Shown here: positions 53,150 through 62,160 of the stretch, piece by piece
Layout of the letters: each line of letters opens with the position of its first letter
Position numbering within the stretch: the stretch's first letter is position 1
From: Bremerella volcania
GTDB taxonomy: Bacteria > Planctomycetota > Planctomycetia > Pirellulales > Pirellulaceae
DNA: 64,000 nucleotides
Reading direction: 5' to 3'
NCBI RefSeq assembly: GCF_007748115.1
Contig: NZ_CP036289.1
Span: 1,364,001-1,428,000 of the forward strand
Program-made: the position numbers and the translations under genes
The notes under the pieces: model-generated
The model's database searches: none
Told to the model about the DNA's origin: nothing
Seen by the model: the letters and a program-made list of their open reading frames with translations, nothing else

Positions 53150-54841
53150 ATGTATCTGCTTGAGAATCCCGTTTTACAGCGCGAACTACTGGTCAACTTG
53201 CGGACCGCGAGGGCCTTTTTGCTGCTGTTGGCTTACCAGATGCTTCTGGCGGCGATCGTTTATTTCGCGTGGCCCCAGGTCGAACGCTTGGATCTTTCGG
53301 CCGATCAGGAAGCGGCTCGGCGATTGTTCGACTTGTTCTTTCTAGGTCAATTCGTGCTCGCTTCGTTGATGGCTCCTAGCTTTGCTTCGGGGACGTTGAC
53401 CGGCGAGAAAGAACGCAAGACCTACGAGATGCTGTTGGCCAGCCCGCTTAAGCCTGGGGCGATCGTGCTGGGCAAGCTGTTGGCTTCGCTGGCTCACTTG
53501 GCCCTGTTGATCTTCACGTCGCTGCCGATCGTGATGCTGTGTTTGCCGCTGGGGGGCGTTTCGCTTTATGAACTTCTCGCGGCGTACGCGATTTTGATGG
53601 TCGCGGTGGCGACGTTCGGGATGATCAGCGTGGCGTGCAGCAGCTTCTTCGCGCGGACCGCATCGTCGCTGGTCGTTTCTTACTTGCTGATTCTGCCGAT
53701 CGCGCTGGCCGGAGCGTTCGTCTGGCAGATGCTGGGGCAGAATGGTGGCCTGCGTCTGATCGTGTTGTTGATGACCGTACCGGCCGCGGCGGCGGCAACG
53801 ATTCTTTTGCTTTCGCTGTATACGGCTCGCACGCTGTTGTATCCGCACGACGTCGGTAGCGAGGGGAAGGATGTGGTTGACCTCGAGAAAGAGGCCCGCG
53901 AGGCGGTCGGCCTGGTGATTCAGCGCGATCAATTCCCTGATCGCTTGTTTGCGCCCCCCAAACGAACGCAGCTTCTGGACGACCATAAAAACCCGGTCTA
54001 CGACAAAGAGATCCATAGCGAAATATTCGCCCAGGGAACCTTGATGCTGCGTCTGGTGATTCAGATCAGCATGTTCCTGGCGATCCCGCTGATGGCGGTC
54101 TGCTTGTACTTCAAGCCGCAGTACGCCCCGCTTTATATGGCGTATGTGATTCTGTTCAACATCCTGGTGGGGCCGGTATTTTCGGCCGGAAGCATCACGT
54201 CGGAGCGCGAACGCGAAACGCTTGATCTGCTGCTGACCACCGAGATTTCTCCCTGGATGATCCTGTCCGGCAAGTTGATCGCTGGCTTCCGCGTGTCGAG
54301 CGTGCTGACAGGCTTCTTGCTCTGGCCGCTGCTTTTGGCGTGCGTGATGGTGCCGTATTACTGGACCAATTGGACGTCGGTGCTGGCGTACTTATCGGTG
54401 ATTTTGATTACGTGCATCACGACCTCGATGCTGGCCTTGTTCTGCTCGGTGCTGTTTCGCAAGACCTCGCACAGCTTGATGTGTACGTACCTGGTGATCA
54501 TCGCCCTGTTTTGCGGGACGCTCGCGTTCGATTACTTCGCGCAGCTCGCATTCACTCCGGCGGTCGAGACGGCGGTGGTCGATTACACGTCCGCTTCCAA
54601 TACCGAGCCAGAACCGCCGCCGATCACGATGGTGGCTGAAGTTTCGCGCCAGTTGACGCTCATCAGTCCTTTCTCGGCACTGTGGGACGTTCCGCTGAAG
54701 GTCGATCTGGACGGAGCGACCGACAACCCCGGCGACTGGTACCGCTTCTCGATTTTCATGGGGCTGACGATCGGCATGAACGCGGTGATGTTCGGCGTGA
54801 TGGTTTGGCTCTTCCGCACACGCTGGCGGGTCTCTTACTAA
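53150..54841 (+). CDS. ABC-2 type transporter permease with two repeated halves
   Basis: 563 residues from the ATG at 53150 with AAGGA upstream. About 12 hydrophobic segments are arranged as two similar halves. Each half has an amphipathic coupling segment: LTGEKERKTYEMLLASPLKP in the first and ITSERERETLDLLLTTEISP in the second, both followed by a helix starting with LGKLLAS or SGKLIAG. This is the pattern of ABC-2 permeases, with the dimer on one chain. The cognate ATPase is not in the window. A bidirectional terminator follows. Confidence 0.86.
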   Translation: MYLLENPVLQRELLVNLRTARAFLLLLAYQMLLAAIVYFAWPQVERLDLSADQEAARRLFDLFFLGQFVLASLMAPSFASGTLTGEKERKTYEMLLASPLKPGAIVLGKLLASLAHLALLIFTSLPIVMLCLPLGGVSLYELLAAYAILMVAVATFGMISVACSSFFARTASSLVVSYLLILPIALAGAFVWQMLGQNGGLRLIVLLMTVPAAAAATILLLSLYTARTLLYPHDVGSEGKDVVDLEKEAREAVGLVIQRDQFPDRLFAPPKRTQLLDDHKNPVYDKEIHSEIFAQGTLMLRLVIQISMFLAIPLMAVCLYFKPQYAPLYMAYVILFNILVGPVFSAGSITSERERETLDLLLTTEISPWMILSGKLIAGFRVSSVLTGFLLWPLLLACVMVPYYWTNWTSVLAYLSVILITCITTSMLALFCSVLFRKTSHSLMCTYLVIIALFCGTLAFDYFAQLAFTPAVETAVVDYTSASNTEPEPPPITMVAEVSRQLTLISPFSALWDVPLKVDLDGATDNPGDWYRFSIFMGLTIGMNAVMFGVMVWLFRTRWRVSY

Positions 54842-54849
54842 ACAAAAAA

Positions 54850-54874
54850 AGAGCGTGCCGGTGCGGCACGCTCT
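54850..54874. terminator. Bidirectional terminator between convergent genes
   Basis: AGAGCGTGCCG and CGGCACGCTCT make a perfect 11-base stem with a GTG loop. Seven A lie on its left side, giving a T-run for minus-strand transcripts; to the right the plus strand has TCCTATTTGTT. Confidence 0.85.
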
Positions 54875-54904
54875 TCCTATTTGTTCGTCGGTGATGACAG
54901 TCTC

Positions 54905-55399
54905 TTAGAATGGCGACTTGTCGATTGGCTCGCGGCCGGCGGCCATCCGCATGGGGCCGAGGATGGTGCCCAGCAGGTCGTCCATGGTGTCGGTCGGATC
55001 TTTGACGATCACGACGCGGTCGCCGGGACGCAGTTGATAGTCGTACTCAAACGGAATCTGTTCGTTGTGGTGGTCGTATTTCGAGATCAGCTTCTGCGGC
55101 GCGGCACCTGGGCGTTCTGGCAGTCGCGACACGGCGATGTGAAAGCGCTCGAACTTCTTGTTGGCTTTCGACTGCATGACCGCGGCCTGAAGCGTCGGGG
55201 CGGATGCGAGCGGAATCTTCTGGGTCTGCGTGCCGATTTCAGGCGACTGCATCTCGACCATGATCATGGGCTGATTCGGGGGAATCATGGCCTGGTCTTG
55301 CGTGCTCACGGCATCGGACTGGGGAACCGTACTGCAGCCGCTGCCCAAAAGGAGGATGGCCAGCACTGGAAGTGTGTAGAGAGGAAGTCGTTGGTTCAT
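54905..55399 (-). CDS. Lipoprotein of unknown function
   Basis: 164 residues from the ATG at 55399 with AAGGGA upstream (GTG two codons earlier is possible). The lipobox is LGSGC, Cys about 22. The mature protein begins with a flexible Gln/Pro-rich region and ends with LISKYDHHNEQIPFEYDY and QLRPGDRVVIVKDPTDTMDDLLG, reminiscent of the SLBB-type segment of polysaccharide export proteins. That similarity is short, so the role remains open. Confidence 0.72.
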   Translation of the reverse strand: MNQRLPLYTLPVLAILLLGSGCSTVPQSDAVSTQDQAMIPPNQPMIMVEMQSPEIGTQTQKIPLASAPTLQAAVMQSKANKKFERFHIAVSRLPERPGAAPQKLISKYDHHNEQIPFEYDYQLRPGDRVVIVKDPTDTMDDLLGTILGPMRMAAGREPIDKSPF

Positions 55400-55782
55400 C
55401 CTCACAATCCCTTGCGAAGTGAGTGGTCTGGGGGGAGCGGCCTGCGCGTATCCTTGCGCACAAACTCACTCTTGGACATCGGTCGCCCAGCGCATTCCGG
55501 TTGAATCGAATTCGCAAGAATTTCGGGTTAGTTAGTTTGCGTAAGATCATCGACCGCTAGCAAAGGATGCCGCTGGCATTTGCTGATCCGCCAAAAGAGG
55601 TGTAAGTGAGGGCAAATGTACCAAAGCGTGCTGTCATTACTATCGTCGAGATTAACGGTTGAGTGACCCGTACGACCGTCAAAGTTCCTGTGCAACCTGG
55701 CGCAATTATTCCACCGATAACGTTTCTGGCGGATATCTCCTTGGGAGATGGACTATCTCGAAACGAAAAGGTTAGCTTGCGA
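55400..55782. other. Intergenic region upstream of the TolC-type gene
   Basis: 383 bases between divergent genes. The frame of the downstream gene is open from 55663, but the encoded peptide there does not look like a signal sequence and the lipoprotein signal starts at 55783. No repeat or RNA gene was recognised. Confidence 0.45.
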
Positions 55783-57426
55783 ATGATTGTGCGAAAACCA
55801 AAATCGACGAGCAAAACGGCGGTGGTCATTGGCAAGCTCGTGATCAGCGCCGTGGCAACGGTGGCCATCGGGCTCAGTGGTTGCCTGGTCGGGCCCGACC
55901 ATATCGATCCTGGCGCGCCATTCCAATGCGAATGGATTCCACCCCTTCCGCCTGGGGTGAGTCAGTCGCCAAACGACTCGATTGCCTGGTGGACGAAATT
56001 TAACGATCCGGTGCTGACCAGCATGATCGTTCGGACGGCCCAGCAGAACCTTACCCTGGGGCAAGCCGCCGAACGAATTGCCGAAGCCCGGGCTTTGCGT
56101 GGGATCGCTCGCGGCGGGCTGTTCCCCGATATCGACGGCATCGCCAGCTACACGCGTCGTAAAACGTCCGGTAGCGGTAATAGCTTCGGTCTTGCCAACT
56201 TCAATCCGCCGCCGTTCAACTTCTGGTCGGCAGGTTTTGATGCGACTTGGGAAATCGACATTTTCGGCGGCGTTCGTCGTCGACTCCAAGCGGCCGACGC
56301 CGACGTTGACGTGGCGATCGAAGACCACAACGATTTGCTCGTCAGCTTACAAGGCGAAGTGGGTGCCAACTACATTCAGGTCCGCACGCTTCAGCGTCGG
56401 ATCGAATTCGTCGAACGCAATATCGAATTGCAGCGTCAGTCGCTGAAGATTACCGAAGATCGTTTTGCCGCCGGTACGGTGAGCCAACTCGACGTCGAAC
56501 AGGCCAAGTCCAACTTGTACAGCACTGAAGCGGGCCTTCCGCTGCTGCGTCAGGAAATGGAGTTGGCTTACCATCGACTGTCCGTGTTGATGGGGGAACC
56601 GCCATCGGACCTGTCGAAGCAGATCACGCCGCAGCAGCAATTCCCCATGTTGCCGCAAGACATTGCCGTGGGTCTGCCGATTGAGTTGATTCGTCAGCGT
56701 CCTGACATTCGCTCGGCCGAACGTCAATTGGCTGCTCAGGCCGCTCGTATTGGCGTGGCCGTCTCGGAATTGTATCCACGCTTCACGATCACCGGGACGT
56801 TCACCGTTGACTCGACCAAGTTCAATCGTTGGTTTACGACCGAAAGCATCGCCTATGCGTCGGGGCCGGCCATGCGATGGCGACTGTTGGACTTCGGCCG
56901 CGTGCGAAGCGATATCGAAGCGCAACGTGCTCGTTGGCGAGGTCTGGTCTACTACTACCAGAACGAAGTGATCACGGCCGCACAGGAAGTGGAAGATGCG
57001 TTGTCGCAGTATCGCTACAGCATCGAGCGGGCGAGAAGCCTCCGCGAAGCAGCGTTGGCGGCTCGTGCGGCAGCCGAGATCTCCGAAGAGCAGTACAAGG
57101 GGGGGATCATCCCGTTCCAGACGCTGTTGGACGCTCAGCGCTTCCAAGCCGAACTGGACGACCAGGCCGCCGCCGCGGAAGGGGATATCTACCTGGCCGT
57201 GGTTTCCTTGTATAAGGCCCTGGGGGGTGGTTGGATCGATCCGTTCGCGGTCGCTCCTGACCCGACCGCTGTGCCAGCCGGGGAAATCATCGAGCCGACT
57301 CCGGCCGATCCCAACGGCAACAATGACATCCCACTGGATGACAACCTGATTCCTAATATTCCCGTGCCCAAGGATGCTTTGCAGCCAGCCGACGCGTTGC
57401 CACCTCCGGCGGCTGGGGATAACTAA
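55783..57426 (+). CDS. TolC/NodT-type outer membrane efflux lipoprotein
   Basis: 547 residues from the ATG at 55783. A signal peptide ends in the lipobox GLSGC. Family signatures are WWTKFNDPVLTSMIVRTAQQNLTL, the repeated helical halves with TEDRFAAGTVSQLDVEQAKSNL and SEEQYKGGIIPFQTLLDAQR, and RQRPDIRSAERQLAAQAARIGVA. The C-terminus extends by about 60 Pro-rich residues beyond the usual end. It should form the outer membrane channel of a tripartite efflux system; the inner membrane pump and adaptor are not next to it. A strong terminator follows. Confidence 0.92.
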   Translation: MIVRKPKSTSKTAVVIGKLVISAVATVAIGLSGCLVGPDHIDPGAPFQCEWIPPLPPGVSQSPNDSIAWWTKFNDPVLTSMIVRTAQQNLTLGQAAERIAEARALRGIARGGLFPDIDGIASYTRRKTSGSGNSFGLANFNPPPFNFWSAGFDATWEIDIFGGVRRRLQAADADVDVAIEDHNDLLVSLQGEVGANYIQVRTLQRRIEFVERNIELQRQSLKITEDRFAAGTVSQLDVEQAKSNLYSTEAGLPLLRQEMELAYHRLSVLMGEPPSDLSKQITPQQQFPMLPQDIAVGLPIELIRQRPDIRSAERQLAAQAARIGVAVSELYPRFTITGTFTVDSTKFNRWFTTESIAYASGPAMRWRLLDFGRVRSDIEAQRARWRGLVYYYQNEVITAAQEVEDALSQYRYSIERARSLREAALAARAAAEISEEQYKGGIIPFQTLLDAQRFQAELDDQAAAAEGDIYLAVVSLYKALGGGWIDPFAVAPDPTAVPAGEIIEPTPADPNGNNDIPLDDNLIPNIPVPKDALQPADALPPPAAGDN

Positions 57427-57455
57427 GAACTGTCGGAGAACGATTTCCAGGGTGG

Positions 57456-57598
57456 CTCAGAGACTTACTCTCTGAGTGGCCAGAGGCCACAAGCGGCTCA
57501 TGAATGCGGCTATAATCGAGGTGGGACACTCCAATTTTGTGTAACGTCCATACATGAGCCGCCTGTCGGCGATGCCGCCCCAGAGCTGGCTCTCTGGG
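57456..57598. repeat. Cluster of inverted repeats, possible MITE-like element
   Basis: Four perfect palindromes lie in a row: CTCAGAGA/TCTCTGAG (57456-57476), TGGCC/GGCCA (57477-57489), GCGGCTCATG/CATGAGCCGC (57493-57502 with 57553-57562, enclosing 50 bases) and CCCAGAG/CTCTGGG (57579-57598). The third pair could be terminal repeats of a 70-base element, with flanking hairpins related to each other (CCAGAG/CTCTGG type). No coding sequence is present. Confidence 0.6.
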
Positions 57599-57628
57599 CT
57601 ACCCAACTAGGATCGGACGAGAAAACAA

Positions 57629-57667
57629 GGACGGCAGGCGTGATTTTCGCTCCTGCCGTCCTTTTTC
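57629..57667 (+). terminator. Rho-independent terminator upstream of pyrB
   Basis: GGACGGCAGG (57629-57638) pairs exactly with CCTGCCGTCC (57652-57661) around a 13-base loop, and is followed by TTTTT. It isolates pyrB from the efflux gene. Confidence 0.9.
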
Positions 57668-57756
57668 GCGCGCCCCAGGTTGTGAGCGGGGGTGGGAATC
57701 CGTAGAATTTGCCCCAACGCAAACCGGCCCATTTCGCTTACATATTCTGGGATTCC

Positions 57757-58716
57757 ATGGAGACGCCTGGTTTTCTCGAGCCCTTCGTGGGCCGCTGGAC
57801 AAAGCGGCATTTGCTCGATTTGGAAAGTTTAACGTCGGACGAAATCACGCTTCTTCTCGACGTTGCTCAAGCGTTCAAAGAATCCACCCAAGATTGCCGC
57901 CACAAGTTGCCGCTGCTAACGGGCCGCACGAGCGTCAATCTATTCTTTGAAGACTCGACGCGTACCCGCACCAGTTTCTCGCTCGCCGCGCGACGCTTGG
58001 GAGCCGACGTCATCGAGTTCTCGGCATCCAGCAGCAGTCTCTCGAAAGGGGAAACCCTGCTGGACACCGCCAAGACGATCCAATCGATGTGCATCGATAC
58101 GCTCGTCTGTCGACATAAGGCCCCTGGCACGCCTCAGATGCTGGCCGAGAACCTGGACGTTTCGGTGATTAACGCCGGCGATGGTCCTCATGAGCACCCC
58201 ACGCAAGGCTTGCTCGACATCCTGACCATTCGTCAGCATCGCGGTGACTTAAGCGGCAAGACGGTCGCGATGGTCGGTGACATCGCCCATAGCCGGACCG
58301 CTCGGTCGAACATCTGGGGACTGCAAAAGCTCGGGGCGCAGGTCATCGTGTGCGGTCCATCGACGCTCGTTTCGCGTCGCTGGGAAGAATACGGCGTCGA
58401 GGTCTCGCACGATCTCGATGCCATCCTGCCGCGCTGCGACGTGTTGAACCTGCTTCGCATTCAGTTCGAGCGGCAATACACCCGCCCCTTCCCGTCGGTT
58501 CGCGAATACGCGCTGCTGTATGCGATGGATCAAAAACGCATGCAGCGGGCCAAGCCTGATATCTTGATCATGGCCCCGGGGCCGATCAACCGCGGCGTCG
58601 AGATTACCCCGGAGGTAGCCGACGGCGAACATTCGGTGATTCTGCACCAGGTGAATAACGGTTTGGCGGTTCGCATGGCGGCCATGTGGCTGCTGAGTGC
58701 CGGCCGCGCCAGTTGA
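57757..58716 (+). CDS. pyrB: Aspartate carbamoyltransferase catalytic chain
   Basis: 319 residues from the ATG at 57757, the family length; the frame is open a little upstream. FFEDSTRTRTSF is the carbamoyl phosphate loop, HPTQGLLD and MVGDIAHSRTARSN are family motifs, and MAPGPINRGVEI carries aspartate-binding residues. It makes carbamoyl aspartate in pyrimidine synthesis. The next gene, 79 bases on, is a dihydroorotase homologue without metal ligands, the arrangement of class A type ATCase with a non-catalytic partner (as in Pseudomonas pyrB-pyrC'). Confidence 0.95.
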   Translation: METPGFLEPFVGRWTKRHLLDLESLTSDEITLLLDVAQAFKESTQDCRHKLPLLTGRTSVNLFFEDSTRTRTSFSLAARRLGADVIEFSASSSSLSKGETLLDTAKTIQSMCIDTLVCRHKAPGTPQMLAENLDVSVINAGDGPHEHPTQGLLDILTIRQHRGDLSGKTVAMVGDIAHSRTARSNIWGLQKLGAQVIVCGPSTLVSRRWEEYGVEVSHDLDAILPRCDVLNLLRIQFERQYTRPFPSVREYALLYAMDQKRMQRAKPDILIMAPGPINRGVEITPEVADGEHSVILHQVNNGLAVRMAAMWLLSAGRAS

Positions 58717-58750
58717 TTGGGCTTGAATCGAAGAGACAACCATAACCGCA

Positions 58751-58780
58751 CCCCATCCTTCGCCGGTGAAGGGGGAAGGG
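58751..58780. repeat. Short C/G-rich imperfect palindrome between pyrB and pyrC'
   Basis: CCCCATCCTTCGCCGGTGAA followed by GGGGGAAGGG forms an imperfect hairpin (CCTTC/GAAGG core). It resembles in sequence and intergenic position the elements at 23.72, 32.99 and 45.59 kb. Confidence 0.5.
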
Positions 58781-58795
58781 ACTGGACGTGAGACC

Positions 58796-60079
58796 ATGCT
58801 GAAAACGCTGATACAAAATGGGCGGGTCATCGACCCCAGCCAGAACATCGACCGCGTCACCAACCTGTTGATCAAAGAGGGACGCATCGCCGCGATCGAC
58901 GTCGAGCCCCAGGCCGATATGAAGGTGATCGACGCCACCGGCAAGCTGGTTGTCCCCGGGCTGATCGATCTGCACGTGCAGATTCGCGAGCCTGGTTTCG
59001 AGGAAGACGAAACGATCGAATCGGCTGCCTACGCGGCACTCGCAGGCGGGTTCACTTCCATCGCCGCGATCTCTGAAACCAATCCTCCGGTCGACAGCGC
59101 GGCCGCGGTGACTTACCTCGGTCGCCAGGCGTCCGAAGCCGATCATTGCAACGTGTTTCCCGTGGCCTGCGTCAGCAGCGGACGCCAAGGGGAAGAGATG
59201 GCCGAGATCGGCATTCTGCACAATGCCGGAGCGATCGCGTTTAGCGATGGTCAGCGGCCCGTTTCCAACCCGGAACTGCTTCGCCGGGCCCTGGAATACA
59301 CGCTCATGTTCGATCGTCCGGTGCTCAATCGGCCGGAGATGGTCGAACTTTCGCGCGACGGCGTGATGCACGACGGTTCGGTGAGCACCGTGCTGGGGCT
59401 CGCACCGATGCCGGCCGAGGCCGAAGACGTGATGGCGGCCCGCGACATTCGCATTTGTGAAGCCACTGGCGGTAAGCTGCATTTGCTGGCCATTTCGTGC
59501 AGCGGCACGGTCGATATCCTCCGCCGGGCCAAGGACCGCAACGTGAGCGTCACCGCGAGTATCTGTGCTTACCAGTTCGCATTGACCGACGCGGCCATGC
59601 GGGGCTTTCACACCAATTTGAAGCTCAATCCGCCCCTGCGTTCGCAGGAACATATCGACGCGTGCATTGCCGGGCTGAAAGACGGCACGATTGACGTCAT
59701 CGCCAGCGGGCACGCTCCGCGGTCTTCCGAGAAGAAGATGTGTGCGATCACCGAAGCACCGTTCGGCATGGTCGGATTGGAGACCGCATTAGGACTGGTC
59801 AGCACGCACCTGGTGCATGCCGGACACGTCGACTGGCCGACGGTCATTCGAGCCATGTCCACGAACGTGGCAAAGGTATTGGGGGTCGAGAAGGGAACGC
59901 TTCAGCCGGGCGCCGATGCCGATGTGACTTTGATCGATCCCGATGCGAAGTGGACCGTCGATACGTCGAACTTCCGCTCGAAGAGCTTCAACTCGCCGTT
60001 TGGTGGTGTCGAGTTGACCGGGCGTGCCGTGGAAACGATCGTAGGCGGCGTGACCAAGTTTCGCTACGATGGCACATAG
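58796..60079 (+). CDS. Dihydroorotase homologue lacking metal ligands (PyrC'-like)
   Basis: 427 residues from the ATG at 58796. The fold and order of type I dihydroorotase are clear (PGLIDLH, REPGFEEDETIESAAYAALAGGF, FSDGQRPVSNPELLRRALEYT). The metal site is not: HxH is HVQ (His60, Gln62); the later His of HAED is absent in VLNRPEMVEL; LHLLAISCSG has no His where active enzymes have HVS; IASGHAP has Gly for the catalytic Asp of IATDHAP. It is therefore most likely catalytically dead and acts as structural partner of PyrB. A true dihydroorotase should be encoded elsewhere. Confidence 0.87.
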   Translation: MLKTLIQNGRVIDPSQNIDRVTNLLIKEGRIAAIDVEPQADMKVIDATGKLVVPGLIDLHVQIREPGFEEDETIESAAYAALAGGFTSIAAISETNPPVDSAAAVTYLGRQASEADHCNVFPVACVSSGRQGEEMAEIGILHNAGAIAFSDGQRPVSNPELLRRALEYTLMFDRPVLNRPEMVELSRDGVMHDGSVSTVLGLAPMPAEAEDVMAARDIRICEATGGKLHLLAISCSGTVDILRRAKDRNVSVTASICAYQFALTDAAMRGFHTNLKLNPPLRSQEHIDACIAGLKDGTIDVIASGHAPRSSEKKMCAITEAPFGMVGLETALGLVSTHLVHAGHVDWPTVIRAMSTNVAKVLGVEKGTLQPGADADVTLIDPDAKWTVDTSNFRSKSFNSPFGGVELTGRAVETIVGGVTKFRYDGT

Positions 60080-60136
60080 AAGCCTGTTTCAGGCTTGCCC
60101 CTTCGTTCCTTTCGCAGCCGAGAAGATGGCGCTGCC

Positions 60137-60838
60137 ATGCCGCTGATCATTGATGGATACAACCTGCTTTATGCGGCTGGGCTGGTCGGTTCCGTCGATG
60201 GGGAAGGTTCCTTTGAAGGGGAACGCCGAGCACTGTTGGATGCCTTGCTGGCGGTGATCGATCCGAAGGAACTAACGCAGACGGTCGTCGTCTTCGACTC
60301 GGCCAAAGCTCCGCCTGGGTTGCCACGCGTCTACAACTATCAGCAGATCACCGTACGGTTTGCCTCCGGCTATGCCGACGCCGACGAGATGATCGAAGAG
60401 CTGATTCAAGAACATCACGCGCCAAAACGCCTGACGGTCGTCTCCAGCGATCACCGCGTGCAGCGTGCGGCCCGTCGCCGCAAGGCCAAGGCGATCGATA
60501 GCGATAGCTGGTACCGCTTGATGCGGCAAACGCGTGCTCGTCGCCGTGAAATCGAAGCCCAGCAGCCGCCCCTTCCCAAACGGCTAAGTGCGCCGGCCAT
60601 ACCCGAATCGGAGGTGAGCCAATGGGTCGAGTTCTTCGGCAAGATCGACGTCGACGCATTGGCGCCGCAGGAAGAGACTCCGCCGATTGCTCCAGCATCT
60701 GGCCCAACGCCTGAGCCAAAGACGCCGCAGGGAAAGCCAGGTCCGAAGAAAACGAAGCGATCGGACGAGCCAGCGCCCAACGTCTTTACGGACGACTATC
60801 TGAAGAAGATCGCCGAGGAGTTCTTCGGCGATGCTTAG
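60137..60838 (+). CDS. NYN/PIN-like domain protein (YacP-like)
   Basis: 233 residues from the ATG at 60137. LIIDGYNLLYA at the start supplies Asp6 and Asn9 of a NYN nuclease-like domain. VVVFDSAKAPPG, ADEMIEELIQ and TVVSSDHRVQRAARRRKAKAIDS contain further acidic residues. The C-terminal 90 residues are Pro/Lys-rich and end in a helix (YLKKIAEEFFGDA). YacP/Rae1-type proteins cleave RNA, often near ribosomes; activity here is inferred. Convergent with purD. Confidence 0.85.
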   Translation: MPLIIDGYNLLYAAGLVGSVDGEGSFEGERRALLDALLAVIDPKELTQTVVVFDSAKAPPGLPRVYNYQQITVRFASGYADADEMIEELIQEHHAPKRLTVVSSDHRVQRAARRRKAKAIDSDSWYRLMRQTRARRREIEAQQPPLPKRLSAPAIPESEVSQWVEFFGKIDVDALAPQEETPPIAPASGPTPEPKTPQGKPGPKKTKRSDEPAPNVFTDDYLKKIAEEFFGDA

Positions 60839-60864
60839 CACATCATGCAAGCGACACTCGTTGC

Positions 60865-62160
60865 TTACGAGTGACGCAGGGCCTTGTCGGAAATATCCTT
60901 GCGGCACCAGGCACCATCCCAGCGGATGCATTTCACCGCGGTGTACGCTTTCAGCTTGGCGGCTGAAATGGTGTCGCCGATCGCGGTGACGCCCAGGACG
61001 CGGCCGCCGTTGGTGACGACTTGATCGCCGCTGGTCGTGGTACCGGCATGAAAGACCTTTACGTCTTCCAGCTTGGTGGCTTCTTCCAGGCCGCGAATCG
61101 GTTTTCCCTTTTCGTAGCTGCCGGGATATCCTTCCGAAGCCATCACGACGCACACGGCAGGACGCGTGTCCCACTCGGGCGGATCGATCGATTCGAGATC
61201 TCCCACGGCACACGCTTCCAGAATGTCGACCAGGTCGGACTTCAGCCGCATCAGAATCGGCTGGCATTCGGGATCGCCGAAGCGGACGTTGTATTCCAGA
61301 ACCTTGGGGCCTTGGTTGGTCATCATCAGACCGGCGTACAGCACGCCTTGGAAAGGATTCCGGGCCCGCTTCATTCCGTGGACGGTCGGCACCAGAACCT
61401 TTTCCTCGACCATCTGCATCACCTGCGGCGTGACCAGCGGGGTAGGGGAGTAGGCACCCATGCCGCCGGTGTTGGGGCCTTGGTCGTCGTCGTAGGCCGG
61501 CTTGTGGTCTTGCGCCGGGGGCAAGGTGAGGATCGTCTTGCCGTCGGTGATCGCCAGGACGCTGGCTTCTTCGCCATCGAGACGCTCTTCGATGATGATC
61601 TGGGCACCGGCATCGCCAAACACGCGCTGGCGACCGATTTGATCGATTGCTTCGAGCGCTTCTTCGGCCGTATCGCAAACGGTGACCCCTTTGCCGGCGG
61701 CCAGGCCGTCCGCTTTGACTACCACGTTGACGTCTTCCCCTTCGTGCGGGAAGCGGTCTTTGATGTAGCGCGCGGCCGCGTCGGCTTCGCGAAAGACGCG
61801 GTAGTCCGCGGTTGGGACGTCGGCGCTGCGAAGCGTTTGCTTGCAGAAAGACTTGCTACCTTCGAGTTGGGCCGCGGCTTTGTTGGGGCCGAAGATCTTC
61901 AGGCCTTGATCGCGGAAGTAGTCGACCACGCCGGCAACCAAGGGCGCCTCGGGACCGACGATGGTCAGGCCCACCTCGTTGCGTTTGGCAAACGAAGCGA
62001 GTTCGGCGAAATCGGTTTCCGCGATGGGGACGTTCTCGGCATCGATCTGCGTGCCAGCGTTGCCAGGGGCAACAAACACGTTTCGCACGCGTGAGCTTTG
62101 TGACAACTTCCAGGCCAACGCGTGTTCGCGTCCGCCAGATCCGAGGACCAATACGTTCAT
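60865..62160 (-). CDS. purD: Phosphoribosylamine-glycine ligase
   Basis: 431 residues from the ATG at 62160 (the frame is open 11 codons further). MNVLVLGSGGREHALAWKL starts the N-domain; the ATP-grasp domain follows (FCKQTLRSADVPTADY, VVKADGLAAGKGVTV, DHKPAYDDDQGPNTGGMGAYSP) and the C-domain ends with GGRVLGVTAIGD. It joins glycine to phosphoribosylamine in purine synthesis. Standard length, no anomaly. Confidence 0.96.
   Translation of the reverse strand: MNVLVLGSGGREHALAWKLSQSSRVRNVFVAPGNAGTQIDAENVPIAETDFAELASFAKRNEVGLTIVGPEAPLVAGVVDYFRDQGLKIFGPNKAAAQLEGSKSFCKQTLRSADVPTADYRVFREADAAARYIKDRFPHEGEDVNVVVKADGLAAGKGVTVCDTAEEALEAIDQIGRQRVFGDAGAQIIIEERLDGEEASVLAITDGKTILTLPPAQDHKPAYDDDQGPNTGGMGAYSPTPLVTPQVMQMVEEKVLVPTVHGMKRARNPFQGVLYAGLMMTNQGPKVLEYNVRFGDPECQPILMRLKSDLVDILEACAVGDLESIDPPEWDTRPAVCVVMASEGYPGSYEKGKPIRGLEEATKLEDVKVFHAGTTTSGDQVVTNGGRVLGVTAIGDTISAAKLKAYTAVKCIRWDGAWCRKDISDKALRHS

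Noticed and set aside
61021-62094. Open frame of 357 codons opposite purD
   Set aside because: Shadow of purD with antisense-type composition.
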